Positions 10,560 through 23,329 of a stretch of 64,000 nucleotides of DNA are shown in pieces. The position numbers and the translations under genes are program-made. Within the stretch, counting starts at the first letter, position 1, and each line of letters opens with the position of its first letter. Under the pieces are notes generated by a model that made no database searches, was not told where the DNA came from, and saw nothing but the letters and a program-made list of their open reading frames with translations. The stretch is from Oegoconia quadripuncta (Eukaryota > Arthropoda > Insecta > Lepidoptera > Autostichidae), in assembly GCA_949316235.1 (NCBI GenBank), contig OX438747.1, positions 4,340,501-4,404,500 on the forward strand. The letters are read 5' to 3'.

Positions 10560-11640
10560 TATCTTTGTTTTAGCCCAAAACTTTGATTAGATCTGATCTA
10601 ACATGTTTGTGTATGCAACTAACGTCTAGTGACATGATTACATAATCGGCCCTCGCTGCGGTTATGTCACGTGACCTTCAGCGAGCCCATACATTAATAT
10701 GACATGCGCCTGCGCATTGGCCAACCATCTCACGGTATCTTTACAACGAAGTTAACTATTTCCGCGTTATCTGTTTTTAATTTACGATGAACTTGCTTCT
10801 GCCGGCGGCTCTGTCCGCATATAATAACTTTATGAAACAGAATAAAAATTACCTGTCCCTATAAGTTTGGTTCAAGTTGTCTATCTCTGAACCAAAATAC
10901 AGTTCAGTCAGTCACAGTTTCATAACACAACCAAACTGTCACATTTATATAATTTCATTACTTTACTGTTTTTATGATGATGCCTCTTGACGAGTCATTT
11001 CTCGTATACCTAACTCCCGTTGTTTTGATACTTGATACTCAATTGACAATAAATTATTTCATTTCTTAATCGCAAAGTCGACCTCCACCTTTATAAAGTA
11101 TGTGCCGCTAAATGGATCAAGTAAAGTTCTTTATTTTCCTTTTGGTAGTCAATTAAAAAGTAGCCTATATTGTGTTCCAAGCAACCTCTCTGCATGATTT
11201 CAATACGATCGGTTCAGCTGCTTAGGAGTGAAAGCGGGACAAACAGACAATAGCATTTACGATATTAGTATACCCATCTATATCATTTATAATAGTGAAT
11301 GTACCAAATGAGAAAGACAAAGAAACTTACTCTTAGGCTTTGACAGGTTATACAACTAAATTTTTCTCTTGTCCTGAAATGTATAGGTAGGTAGGCTTTG
11401 TCTAAAGAAGATTATCATTTTTAACCGACTTCAAAAAGGTGGAGGTTCTCAACTCGGCCGTTTGTATGTTTTTTACATCCACGAAAGGCGGATGGCGATT
11501 TTAAGACCCAAATTGTTCCCACCCCCAGGACGCCTTCCAAACATCTCCGACTGGAAATGAGCGGATTTGGTCACACCTGTATCCAGTTAATGAAACACTA
11601 GGACTTTCTATCGTTTTTACTTTTCACCTTTAAATTTAAT
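10560..11640. other. Intergenic stretch with short repeat fragments
   Basis: 11150-11285 contains a Lep1-like arm (cggttcagctgcttaggagt). 11415-11480 contains 'aaccgacttcaaaaaggtgg', a motif also seen near 25030, 34515 and 46150. The rest is unassigned. Confidence 0.4.
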
Positions 11641-11930
11641 CTGGGGTCCACCTGGCTTACAGGAGCTATACTTAACTGTAAGTATAGCTGGGGAGGATCC
11701 GGATCACAACACCGTCTAGTTCCACAAGCAGCTAGGCCTGTATTATGGATACCAGATGGTTGATATATTTATATTACACAAAACAATTAACGAATTATAA
11801 GTGTACAGTTCTATAATTCGGATACATGTCCATATTCATCATACAAACATAGCCCCTAGCGGGATTCGAACCCGCGACCGCTGGACATAGCGGTCAGGGT
11901 CTCTAACGATTACAACATACAGTTCGTAAC
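11640..11930 (-). mobile_element. SINE-B pieces, antisense, internally rearranged
   Basis: 11685-11775 holds the 3' part (ggataccagatggttgatat). 11805-11930 holds the head with a clean B box in reverse complement (gcgggttcgaatcccgctag). The same 3' part recurs at 17310-17370, 40470-40600 and 46215-46330. Confidence 0.65.
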
Positions 11931-12834
11931 ATGATTTAGTTAGACTATCAAATCAGTGTGAATACGAGTCCAGAGTACCAACGATAATGTTACAGACACG
12001 TCAGGAAAATGCCTACGATGTCTGTAATGATCAGATCAGTGATTAATACCCACCAAGCCATTATTAATGGCATATTACAGGTAATCATGACATAGTTACT
12101 TACTATCTGTACATCGATACCTACAGTGAGATTATGTGGCTACAGGCGGGAGGAGATCATACGGAGACTTGCAGCTTCAATACATTTTTACTTTACAAAT
12201 AAACTTTATTCCACAAGAGAAGGAAAATACATTTACAGAGTGTCTTTAGTAGTTCAAATACAAGAAAACAATAGCAATATGTTAGTAATAATAGTAACAA
12301 TGTATGGTATAAAAACCCACATTAGAGCTAAATGTAGCCAGAAGTCAAACGACCAATTATTTTGAGTGGGTCATACCTACACAAAATTACTAAGGAAAAA
12401 ATCAGACTAGTGTTGTTTGACTCGAGCAGCGAAGGTTCCGTCGAGTCTCGGACTCGCATTTTGTAATCGCAGAATAATATTTTTCTGATGTAATACAAAT
12501 TAACAATTTTCGAATTTTTTCTTTCACTCGTGCTCTGAAACTTTTCTTCTTGCGAAATGTCATGATTAGTTATTCTAGGTCATCGAAAAATATCTATATA
12601 TTTTGATTTATTTGCGAGTATCAAAAATGTGCGGCATAAATGACTGGACACTTGATATTTTTACGGCTCCAAGGGACAAGACCTAAGTATTTGATATTAA
12701 TTTAAATTTGATACCTCCACGCATTCCCGGGAAAAAGGGTCTTGACAGACAGACAGATAACCAAGTAATCCTACGACTGTGCCTTTTGAGTTTCGGACTT
12801 CTAAAACTCGTAACAATTGAGTTCTAGTTCATCA

Positions 12835-13040
12835 TATTGGCCACAGGACGTTCACTGCTAAACATAGGCCTCCGCCATAGGTTTCCAGAGCGGCCGGTTT
12901 GAAGCGGCCAACATCCACCGACTGCCCGCGACCTGCATCAGATCGTCCGTCCACCTTGTGAATGGATACCCTACACTGCGCTTGCCGGTGCGTGGTCTTC
13001 ACTCGAGAACTTTAATGCTCCACAGGCCATCACTTCTACA
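12835..13040. mobile_element. RTE-type LINE fragment
   Basis: 'ggacgttcactgctaaacat' then 'aggcctccgccatagg' and 'agcggccggtttgaagcggc' match a very common lepidopteran RTE-derived segment. The same segment occurs at 27400-27470 and 47640-47700. Confidence 0.65.
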
Positions 13041-13199
13041 AGCTATGTGCTAGTTACAAGTTCTACTTAAACGAATCTAATGTGGATGTGTAAATGGTGC
13101 CCCTGACAATAATTCGGAAAAACTATATAATGTGATATAGGTTAGCATGGAAAAGTAATCCTGTGGTTGATTAATTCACAAGAACACGCCCTTTACTGT

Positions 13200-13885
13200 C
13201 CATAACTGTGAAAGGTAAAAAAGTTGTTCGAGGTCACGAGATCGTGACGGAGGGTGCCCGACTGGCAGCATTACCCCGTTGAATGGCAAGGCTAATTCAC
13301 TGCCCGAGGTAGCTGCCAGCTCGTTTGTCACCAGAGATCTAACCATGGCGATGATTGATCTCTAAGAAATCGAGACCCCACTAGTCTGAGGTTTGAGAGC
13401 TTGGAGCCTTTTCGATTAAAGGTCAATCTTAAAACGCCGAAATACCTCAGTGTGTTACCAGTGTTGAGTTATGGCACTGAAACGTGGTCTCTCACTATGG
13501 ACCTCATATAAGGAAGCTCAACGAGTTATGGATAGGACGATGGTCGGCGTTTCATTATGTGATCGAATCAGAAATGAAGAAATCCGTAGCCGAACAAAGG
13601 TCACTGGACATAGCCTAGCAAGTTAAAGTGACTTTGGGTAGGGCACGTAGCTCCAAGAACTGATGCCGGTGGGGTATTAAATATCTTGAGTGGAGATCAC
13701 GCACTTGCAAGCGCAGCGTCAGCAGCAAGATGTCCACTCACTAGGTGGAGAGATAAAAACCGATAAAACCTGATAAAAACCGCGGGAAATCGCTGAATAC
13801 ACGCTTCCAACCAGCCACCCTGGAACTCTATGGGGGAGGCTTATGTTCACCAGTGGAGTGTTCGCTATTGCTACTACTAAATTTC
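13200..13885 (+). pseudogene. Decayed C-terminus of an RTE-clade LINE polyprotein
   Basis: Reading across frames on the + strand gives recognisable pieces in order: 'PVLSYGTETWSLT', an 'RNEEIRSRTKVTGHSLAS'-like segment, 'LWVGHVAPRTD', 'ARCPLTRWRD' and 'WNSMGEAYVHQW'. These are the usual blocks downstream of the RT in RTE elements. Several stops and frame changes interrupt them, so nothing is functional. The end 'gggggaggcttatgttcacc' is the sense of the fragment seen inverted at 12835-13040, so two copies face each other. Confidence 0.7.
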
Positions 13886-13889
13886 ACGG

Positions 13890-15720
13890 ACAAAGGAATT
13901 AATATATACCTCTACCTCTTCCTCTTCGATGATAGGACTATTTGCGAGCTTTGAGTAAACTATTAGAACCTCAGAGAAGTTATGAATTGAAAGGTGCAGG
14001 CAGTTTCTGTAACAAATGCGTCAAACCGTTCTGATTCATAAAGTTTCAACCACTTTAACCATCGACCTATACCAGCCGGAAAGACATTAAACAACACATA
14101 AAACTCTATTGCGTTCGGATATAAAGTTCATTTTTACACGTGAACGCGTCGTTAAAAGCCGAGATAAGGCACGCCCTAGTATTCCATTTACGGTCAGCAA
14201 CATATGTTATTGAACAAAAACCATTCGCCTGGAAAGAGTGCTGTGGCGTGTTTTCAATGGTTTGCGACCATAAACATTGCCACCTGTGGTAACAGATGGA
14301 AATTGATACATTTTATTTATACCTTTGGAATGATCCTTGTAGAAGAGATGGATGGAAGAGCATATAAATATATTGCACGGAATAAGGGAAATAGAGCAGG
14401 AGAATGAAGAAGAAGTTGTTAGTGAGATCCTGACGCAGACTCAAGGTTGTCTCTCGGAGCCAATACTATACGGACCATTTGGACCTCTAGGTACAAATTA
14501 CTTCTAAGTACCTCTTATCCAGGGGTCAAAAACCTATATGATTTCGTTTGATTGTCGCTGGTGATTTTTCCTACAGGATACGGTCTAAGAAAACAGATAC
14601 GGAATAATCTCTGCATGTTCGGAATATATCTGTTCAGAATCACTTACCATTTCTTTAACTAGCAAAAAATCTGGTACAAACATAGAAGTAACATCATTTG
14701 TCATAGCGAGAAAGTGGCGCCCGCAGGCCCGCGGCGTGGTTCTACGGTGAAATCGGGTGACGTAGGTATAGGTATATACCTACACGTGTTTGGAGAACCG
14801 TTAGTATATTGTTTGTAAAGTCCTAAGCAATGTCACCTTTGCTTGTGCTAGCTACTGGCATACGGGCTACTTCTTGTTCGTGACAATGTGTCCAATATGA
14901 TACGGGCTACTAAAGTCCGTATTACCTCAGCGTAACTATTATCCTTACAACGCGAAGATTTCATAGATAAGTTTTGGATTGCCGGCAACTGTTAGATGAA
15001 TCTAGGGTTGTCAAATTTCACATAGGTACGAGAAGGTGAGAGGGTTACCTTGACTAAGATACGAGTTGCAGTATAATGGAATGCTCGCTCACTTAAATAC
15101 TCCATACCCTTTGAAACTCGAGACCCGTACCCTGTAAAGTTATGAGATAGAAGCCTGTTGTTACGTACGCCCTTTATGCGAATATAAGACAGCAACGCTT
15201 CTTTCTTGTGTCTTTGTAGAGACTATGGAGCATGCTAGCTCGCAGGAGTCATAGATATAATGATATCGCCATGCGTCAAGCGCATTCAGAAGCGAATTAT
15301 AATCTGCTCAATTATCATTTATCGCACAAGCATACTATTACACAATAATCAATTATATAAAAATTGCGTAACAAGGATTTAATTGCTAACTAGAATGTGC
15401 ACGGGCTACGTATAACTGCACAAAATAGTTACCTTTTGTTTACTTCTAAGTAACACCTTCAGTATTGGGTGTAATTGAAGCATAAACTTTATACTTGACC
15501 GACTTTTGCAATAGAATAGACACGTGTTTGTGGCAACACTCTACGAGTAACAAGTGTGAATGTGAATCGTTGGGGCTTCTTTCGACTGTTTGCACATTGC
15601 AAATTGAATGGACCTTGAAATGTAAGCCGGTTTGTTGGACAAAGTCTCTTTATTTTAAATGTGTATTTGCGTTTACGACTTAGGTAATTACGAAACTCGA
15701 ATTACTTCATTATTTCATAT
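13890..15720. other. Intergenic stretch, nothing recognised
   Basis: There is no supported gene. Small frames at 14204-14407 and 14992-15195 lack domain features. 'catacgggctac' recurs at 14860-14915 (catacgggctacttcttg, gatacgggctactaaag). Confidence 0.35.
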
Positions 15721-15722
15721 CT

Positions 15723-15742
15723 GGGGGCACGGCCGTGCCCCC
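15723..15742. repeat. Perfect 20-bp GC-rich palindrome
   Basis: 'gggggcacggccgtgccccc' is its own reverse complement. A partial echo, 'cacggccgtacc', follows about 25 bp later. It stands at the start of a segment (15723-16130) of different texture that contains 'tcactcactgactcaccgat'. It may mark a transposon end, but no matching far end was found. Confidence 0.7.
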
Positions 15743-16159
15743 ACCAAGTTGAGCAAAAAAGCGTCACGGCCGTACCATCCTTTTCTCGAAGCAATTCAGA
15801 CCATTTTCGACCCCCTGTAACTTCGTTGTGGATAAAAATAGAAGACTGAAATTTTCAGTAACTATGCAGGCATTGTAAAGACACTTATATTTAAAATTTC
15901 ATTCAATTTGAACCAGTATTTTTAAGAATTATAACGGGTCAAATTTCTTAATTTTGTCACTCACTGACTCACCGATCATCAAAATTCTAAGGCACATCTA
16001 GCAGACCTAGAAGCTTCAAATTTGGAATATAAGTAGTGTTTGGTGTATGAATCAAGGAAAAACTAAAAAATCTAGAAAAGACAGCAAAGAAAATTAAGCC
16101 CATACAGCCAAGTCTTCAGTTAATTAAATTTTTCAATATTGGCTTTATTCGTAACGATG

Positions 16160-16500
16160 TTTTATTATTTTACGGCAAAAATTGTAACATCAAAGCCTCC
16201 CAGAAAAACCCATAGAGACAGGGAGTGGGCTCTTAGAAAAACTGTAGCTGAAGCTCAAGAAGTAGTACCGGAAAAGAGAAAACGGAAGGCTACCTACAAA
16301 AATAAGAAAAGTTCATAAGTCAGAGAGAGGGCTTTAAGAAAATTCGTTGCTGGTAGATATACATACCGAAAAGGAAAAAAGTAGAACTGTCTACAAAATA
16401 CAAAAAGAAATGAGATCCCATCAAAAACAATACTTGTCAAAAAAACCAAGTCTCGCAACTCAGTTGTTCTGCGGTAAAAAGTTGTGAGATCCATGTAATA
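16160..16500 (+). pseudogene. Possible decayed lysine/arginine-rich coding remnant
   Basis: The + frame gives 'REWALRKTVAEAQEVVPEKR' and, after a stop, a second similar unit starting 'RERALRKFVAG'. Two consecutive related units suggest a repeated protein segment that has decayed. No family is recognised. It may belong to the unassigned repeat starting at 15723. Confidence 0.25.
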
Positions 16501-16734
16501 CCAAGTCGGTTGTTAATTTATTCAGTCTCTACTTAAGCGACTTTCTGTCTTACGTCCAGTCTCTAAGACCACGATCGTGGTCCATAACAATTGAAAATCA
16601 ATTGTGTCTGGAATCTCCGTACTCGAAGCATTAAGTTGTTACGTAATAATTAACAGCATCTTATAGTGACGCATATCAATATTAAAATTCTTTAATGTTT
16701 TATATAAATATATTGAGACTTGGCCATCGCACTA

Positions 16735-16862
16735 AATTTATTATGGAATTATTTTGATCGAATTCGTCAATGGTTCCTTGGGGAAAGTGATTCGTAATCA
16801 GGAATGAAGTTACCAGTAAACAGGAATTACATGAATTCAAATACAATTTCGAAATGTGCAGT
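16735..16862. mobile_element. MITE-E right-half fragment
   Basis: 'tgatcgaattcgtcaatggt' followed by 'ccttggggaaagt' and 'ggaattacatgaattcaaat' matches the right half of the MITE-E copies at 28285 and 61640. Confidence 0.6.
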
Positions 16863-17054
16863 ACAGTTACTTGGTATTAATAAAAAATTAAACTAATCGT
16901 ATTGATGCTTCGTGCTACTACCAACGTATTGCTGCCGGGCAGCAAGATTTCCCGAGCTACGATTTTGTGATTACACTGTGATCGTTCAAAATTTGAAATT
17001 GTGATTAAATGCGTATCCACGATAATAAGTTCTACATTAAAAATACTTTTAAAA

Positions 17055-17690
17055 ATAAGCTTTTAATGCTCCATCATGATTATCACATATTATACTAGTA
17101 CAAAGACGAGTAACATAGAGTCCATGACGACCTATTTGGTGTAGTGGTTAGTAACTCTGACCACTATACCAAAAGGTTGCGGGTTCGAATCCCGCTAGGG
17201 GCATATGTTTGTGTAATGAATACGGACATGTGTACCCAAGTTATGGATGTTTTCATTTATAATAAGTATTTATTTACAAAAAAAATGTATTTATGTAGTA
17301 TATCAACCATCTGGTATCCACAACACAAGCCTATAGTTGCTTACTGTGTAACTAGATGTGTGTATGTCTAAGGATATTTATTTATTTATTTATATTCATG
17401 AAGTGGAAATCTTCTGGATCCATCTTCAGACGCTCGTCATCATGTGTAATGGAAAGTGCTCATGGCAACAAAACAAACTACCTCAAATTCGACTATCTTG
17501 ACATTTGCCATCAGGGAGTTCCAGTCCCTACATCCCGGCTCCATCATCAAATAAGTTCGATGGTAGCATAATATTATATTGTCACCGAACTTACATAAAT
17601 GTTGCCAAATTTCAGCTCAATCAGATACCAGAAAAAGGTTGAAAAAAAATTTTGAAACGGACAATTTACATACAAACATCACAAACTAAA
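17055..17690 (+). mobile_element. Repeat R, interrupted by a SINE-B
   Basis: 17055-17110 (atgctccatcatgattatca) and 17395-17690 (ctccatcttcagacgctcgt, ggaaagtgctcatggcaaca) match the uninterrupted copy at 41725-42000. The intervening 285 bp is mostly SINE-B, so the SINE inserted into this repeat. Repeat R has no coding capacity. Confidence 0.7.
17128..17370 (+). mobile_element. SINE-B (tRNA-derived), sense, with near-consensus promoter
   Basis: It reads 'ttggtgtagtggttagtaac' (A-box region), then a B box in 'gcgggttcgaatcccgctag', then the body 'gttatggatgttttcattta' and the 3' part 'caaccatctggtatccacaa'. It is nested in repeat R. It is not a tRNA gene: the fold is not cloverleaf-complete and the body continues well past the tRNA length. 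Confidence 0.8.
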
Positions 17691-17699
17691 TAAAAGCTT

Positions 17700-20600
17700 G
17701 TAAAAAGAATATTCAAGCGAACCTAGCAAATTCATTTGTAATTTGTCCCATATTTTTTTTTTATTCATTCATTTTCATTTAAATCAACTGACAACAAACA
17801 TGCGTGTGAATTAGAAGTAAGGAACTATATTATGTAGGTTCGATTAAGTTTTGCTACAAACACAGCTCTATAAACTTGCTCGTGGAACGCATCTCAACAA
17901 TGGTCAACTGGATTAACATTTTAAATACAATTTTTAAAACCTTTGTTTAATAAAGCAGATGTGTATTTAGTATATCTATATGCGTAATTTAGAACTTGGA
18001 AACACATTACAGCATTATTTATTTAATTAAGTTATAGATAACGTTTATGATTTTATGGTTCACTTTTTAGATGATTTTAAGTTTATACGTTTTACCAGCA
18101 CAGCCACAAGTTTTATGAATATGTACTCCAAACGGTACTTTTAGATCGTGATTACCTTTGTGGTAGATATTTACCTACTAGAAATTGCTGTTTATAACTT
18201 TTTCGACGGCTTTATCTACCAATAGTCGTTAACAGTGTTAAAGTGTACCATTAGCCAAAATACTTTCTTTGACCTCTTCATTCGTGCATAAAAAAATTAA
18301 AGGAGACTTTTTTATCACGAAGAGAATTTTGATAGAAGAAACTTTGACCTGCATCGACTGTATTACTATGTAGAGACCATAATGAGTGATCCAAAACTCG
18401 AATGAATTTTAAGCATTTACTTTGTGCAATGTATGCATAAGCAATTAAGCTTATCTCCTCATCACGTGGTTGCGAAGTCACGTAGGCCAATATCAAGTCT
18501 CAACAACTTTGTAGTATAAACTCAGGATAAGCAAGGACATCGTTAATTATGTACCTACACTTGTGAGCGCTGGGATGGTAGTAGACTACGTAAAATCAAA
18601 TACTAAGTCAAGGTCAAAGGTCTTCGCTCACGTTTTGCGCCGGTTCCTTCAGTCGCCACTTTCTTTAATCGCTTTTTACGTCATTTTTTTTAATCTGAAC
18701 ACGTTCTTCTGTTGGTTACACTATTTATCACTGTAGTGATCAAGACGCATTTTTCCGGTTGTTATTTCTGCACTTTAGTGTACCTGAAAACATTCTTCCG
18801 TTCGTTAGACTCTCCGTCAGTCGTCACTTTGTTTACCTAGGATACATTTTCTATCCACATGCACCAATGCATGCATGCATGCATGGATATTGTAATCGTC
18901 TATCTTTTGTTTACTTTGTTTCTTCTCTTATGTCTTTCACTTCTGTCAGTTTGTCTTTTGTTGTTCTAAACTACGCGACGGGTTTTGATACGCTTTTCAT
19001 TATCATTTACAGAATTTCTTCCGAAAGGTTTACGCAAAGTGAGGGTTTATAGTTTGTTTCGAGATCCAGACGAAGCCGCTGGCGGAAAGCTAAATAAATG
19101 TAATACAGTGATATTTCAGGGCATAACAGGTTGAATGAGGGATGATCCTCATGTCGTAAATGTGTCTTGAAATTGAGAAAAATTGACAATCGCATTTTGG
19201 TAAACTTTGCTTTTTTTACGGAAACCAAGCGATTATCTAATACTAATTAGCTTTAATGGACATAAGTGAGACCTAACAGCTGACAGTAAAAAACTTTGAC
19301 ATTTGCACAATGGTAATGCGAGTGATTGAGACAAAAAATCGTAGTGAAACTTTGTTTTCATCTATTCGACTTTCACTGCCATTGTATGCGAAATTTGTTA
19401 TATTATTGCAGCATAGGTACGTCGGTCACGACCTTGGATCTGAGATTAAAGATTCGTGATGTCAGTGATTAAGACGTCTACTAAACACATACCCTATAGA
19501 TTTCCAGTGCGACCGGTTGGTTGCAATGGAAGATTAATCTGTTTAAATTGCTTTTCATTCAATGATTTAATTCATTTTATCCGCTGACCAACTGCTCTAC
19601 TGCAATTAGTTGTAGGTACTATAGAGGTCCGAACCTTCACCATGTGAAGGTCTCCAGACCGACCTCAGGGACGTAGCTGACTTCAATTATAATTTTTCGA
19701 ATTTATCTAATTTATTTGTACATTCCTTTCATTCTTAATGACCATCCCCAGATTCTATAAATCTATTGGATCCTTATCTCTGGTCTTTATTAAAACCAAA
19801 TCATTTTCTTTATTTATCGTTTTTCCATCTATAACTTCTAAATCACTACAATCTACTCTTTAACTTCTCATATTCAATTGTCAGAAAAATTCAAGAAGAT
19901 CCAACTAGAAATGCAACCTACGTAACGGCTACTAATAAGATATTTTGGGTGTTTTTCTTTTCGTCGTCAATAATCACCACTTTCAAAACTTCGGTGGTTA
20001 TTCAACCACGGTATTTGTAGATCTAGTAAAGATACCAATATGGTGATAGCAATAAATATGCAAAATAACGTACAAACAGAGGTGGCGTGATCACATTCCG
20101 TTCCAAACCCCGGTTGCCACATCTACCGTCATCAGATCTAGAAGGGTGGATTGCCGTTGCTATTGCAAATATAAAACGGCCTACAGAAATCGGTTGGTTA
20201 GCGTGTATTGACCGTCCAATGCGTAAGCCTGCCGATTACGTACATAAAGAACCAGTTCTAGTTGTTGACTCAATGGTACAAAAGAAATAAACTCGTCTAC
20301 ATATATGTTTCTTTTGTGTCAATATTGACCAGATATTGAACGCTAAAACAAGACATTCTCGATGCCTTTTGAGTGTTCATTTGCAATTTGCACTCACTTG
20401 TGATTTATATTTATTTTTTAGTCTTGAAAACTAGGTAAGTAGTGGGTTTTTAAATAATAAATGTGCTCCAATATTCAAGCGACTTGCTTTACACAAGCAG
20501 TCCCTCACCCAAATCATCCAAAAACTACCTTATTTGTGGATTTTTACTTTTCGAGAGTTGTAGTTACTTGCATTTAAGACAAGCGCCACTTTTTATTTAT

Positions 20601-22545
20601 GAAACACTGAGATAAATCACTATCTTATTATCTTATTATTGCTTGAACAAATTAAATAAACCAATAGATTACGTGGATCACAATAACAGATCATTATGTC
20701 AGCAAGCTTAATCACTTTCAAGGTAGACTGTGGGCGTGTCAGTCCGACGCCCCGTCACAGTAGATTGGCTTGGCATAATGCCAGCTCTATATGATCTGTT
20801 AGAATATTTTTTGCGCATTTGCCTATACATTTAAAAAGTTATTACATCTATAATTGTGATGTGAAGACATCTTATAACAAATCATCCTAATTTGCCGATC
20901 ATTTGGGGTAGTATCACTTTAAGTCGTTCGCGTTGTCGCGCATTAGTATATCTTCTTGTCACTATTTCTACTTTTCTGTATTGAGATATCTTATCATTAA
21001 TTCACACTATGTATTGAAATAAGGCTGATGGTGATTATGGTCGTCTTATAGAATCTGGTTTATATGGATTTATATTAATTGATCAAAGGGTGCCATCTTT
21101 AGGAAATTTTATTTTTTAGATAGCGTTTGGCCCTACCGTACTCAGTGGAGGTCCATTGCTTACAGCTTTAAGTAAAGTAAACATAAAGTGCGGCCAACAC
21201 TCCTGCTTGCCGGCATATTTACTACACATGAAGTCTGTCACCTTGCAGCAGTGAGATGGGCAGTAAAAACTGTTTATCAGCTGCTTGGCCACCTCACCAT
21301 CAAAGTTTTAATATTATTATTCATTTGTAGGTAGAGTCAGTGCGCAATCGAACCTGTGAATTAAAGCTCCGTGTATTCTTTTAGCCTTACCTGCTATCTA
21401 ACACTATAATATTTCCACGGTAATAATTCCATGTTATACATTACAGATAGTAAACAATAATTTTCCTGTTTTTATCATCGCGATTAATCTACCGTTGATG
21501 ATCGAACGTCATGCAAGATTTTCCCTTCGTTCATGGTAATTAGTCAATTATTAATATCTAGAAGGTACAGCAACAGTTGTGAAAATTTAAGACAAAAGTT
21601 CATGATCCAATTTAAATGCTTCAGTCTTTTTGGAAATGTACTTTGAACAGGTGTTTTTTATAGAACAATCACATTGGAAATTAGAGGTTACAAACAATGA
21701 GTACACGATAAAATGTTATTGTTAAAGCTTAACATCTTATTGTTTAGCTGAATAAAACTGTGTCAACTTAAAGTAAATGAACTGGTTGATTGTGTGTTTA
21801 ACCCATTCACTAAGTCAGTAAACCAATAATACCGATTTTATATTCCGCTTCTGTTCTTAAACACATGTTTTGTTCATATTCGGATAGTAATTCGACCAGA
21901 ATCATTTTAGGCCCGTATCAAAGAACGTCTCTTGTCTGACTATTGCTATCATTTTCTAGCTGTAAAAATATATGAATTTATCTATCCTCTTCGAATCCTC
22001 GATACGGCCTTAGAGAATTCTGAAAATTTTGCACCCTGTTATTTCCAAATTATATTTTATTACATACGATATTATGATTGAGTGACGATCATCTTCTTAG
22101 TGAAAAGCATGTTACTGAGAACTAATGATTCCATTTAATTATCTCAAAAGTCTCTTCGATAGATACATATTAGCTTCAAAGTGTACCCACGACAGCCATT
22201 ATCATGTCAGGTCGTATAAGGCTCGCAATGGCCCGTCCGTCACGTGTCGCCGGTCCAGCTATTTTTAGCTCAGAGGCGACCAGCACGGCATTTTATAACC
22301 TGCGAGAGAAAACTGACAAACCGGTCCTAGCTACTGAGCCTACTATAAAATTGAAAGGTTCTATGTTCACATAACTTAACGAGTTTACTTGTTACTCAAA
22401 ATAGTTGTTTTATAACAGTAGCAATATAGGTATCCTCTAGTATTGCGTACCGGAAAACTGGAATGTTTCTTTGATAATTTCCTATGAGTATTTAGCAATT
22501 TGTATTGATTTTTGTTTTTAGTGAAGCTTAGGAGTCTTGGCAGCT
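17700..22545. other. Long intergenic stretch with few recognisable features
   Basis: No supported gene. Minor items: a GCAT tetranucleotide run at about 18869-18885; an RTE-like scrap at 19490-19530 (agatttccagtgcgaccggt); an open frame at 20087-20290 in moderately GC-rich sequence without a recognisable domain; an unassigned segment at 21120-21300 with mixed base composition. Confidence 0.4.
18869..18885. repeat. (GCAT)n microsatellite
   Basis: Four tandem 'gcat/atgc' units. Confidence 0.75.
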
Positions 22546-22547
22546 CA

Positions 22548-23323
22548 GGGCCTCAATTCTACTATATTAATAAAAATCACCCGACAGATGTCATACAGCA
22601 ACAATACCTACGAACGATCAGAGAAAATTGGTAGCCTACTCAAGTTTGTCGGTTTCATGACTGGATGACAACTGGATGACAACTGGATGACAATTATATG
22701 ATTAAAGATAGATCTTCCATTTTGTTGTTTTCACTTTCGGGTAAGGCAAAAGAAGTTATTCCATACAGCCATTAATTTTGTCAAGTTCCATCATAGAATT
22801 TTGATTGATAAAATTGTTTATTTCCAAAAGAGTTTATATACAATAAACAAGAAAGATACTGGTATCACATGTAAGTAAAATCTACACACTACAATATTGA
22901 GTTGCCGCATTCAGGAACCTGTTTTTTCTTCATAGTGCGGTATCTAGTCGTAGCGGCGCGGAGACCAATCATTAATCTAAGACGCCAACACTATAATCTG
23001 AGAAATTCACGTGAATTTATAAGAAGTCGGGAGCGCCAGATGAACAATTTTGTTTTCTAGGCTACTTTTGTAAAGTGACACCACATCTGTCAATCATTGG
23101 TACAATCATGATCGTATGAAACGTCAAATAAGGAGTAGCATACCAATTTGACAACAAGTAATTTGCCATTGATTGATCATTGTTTAATAGACTACCTATT
23201 TGGTTGATTGGTAGATCATTGGTCTATCTATGGCCTTTCATAGAACATTAGACTACCGTTTGACGTTCTGACGTCCCGTTGACTTGTCATTGAATCATCA
23301 TGTATTTAGTAGAATTGAGGCCC
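22548..23323. mobile_element. 776-bp terminal-inverted-repeat element without transposase
   Basis: The left end GGGCCTCAATTCTACTA at 22548 is matched by its reverse complement ending at 23323, a TIR of about 17 bp. The flanks read 'cagctca' on the left and 'agctctg' on the right, compatible with a 5-bp AGCTC target duplication. Inside are three tandem 'gactggatgacaa' units at 22660-22692 and several related GACAA/TTGTC-type motifs near the right end that extend the inverted symmetry. No long open frame exists, so it would need a transposase in trans. Confidence 0.75.
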
Positions 23324-23329
23324 AGCTCT

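Noticed and set aside
17144..17215. Possible tRNA gene (good B box)
   Set aside because: The A/B-box head continues into the SINE-B body found at several other places; it is a SINE, not a tRNA gene. The same holds for the other B-box hits.
20087..20290. 67-codon frame in moderately GC-rich sequence
   Set aside because: It looks protein-like by composition but no family, splice context or start context supports a gene.
22660..22695. Possible CRISPR-like array (three 13-bp repeats)
   Set aside because: The units are directly tandem without spacers, in a eukaryotic transposon; not CRISPR.
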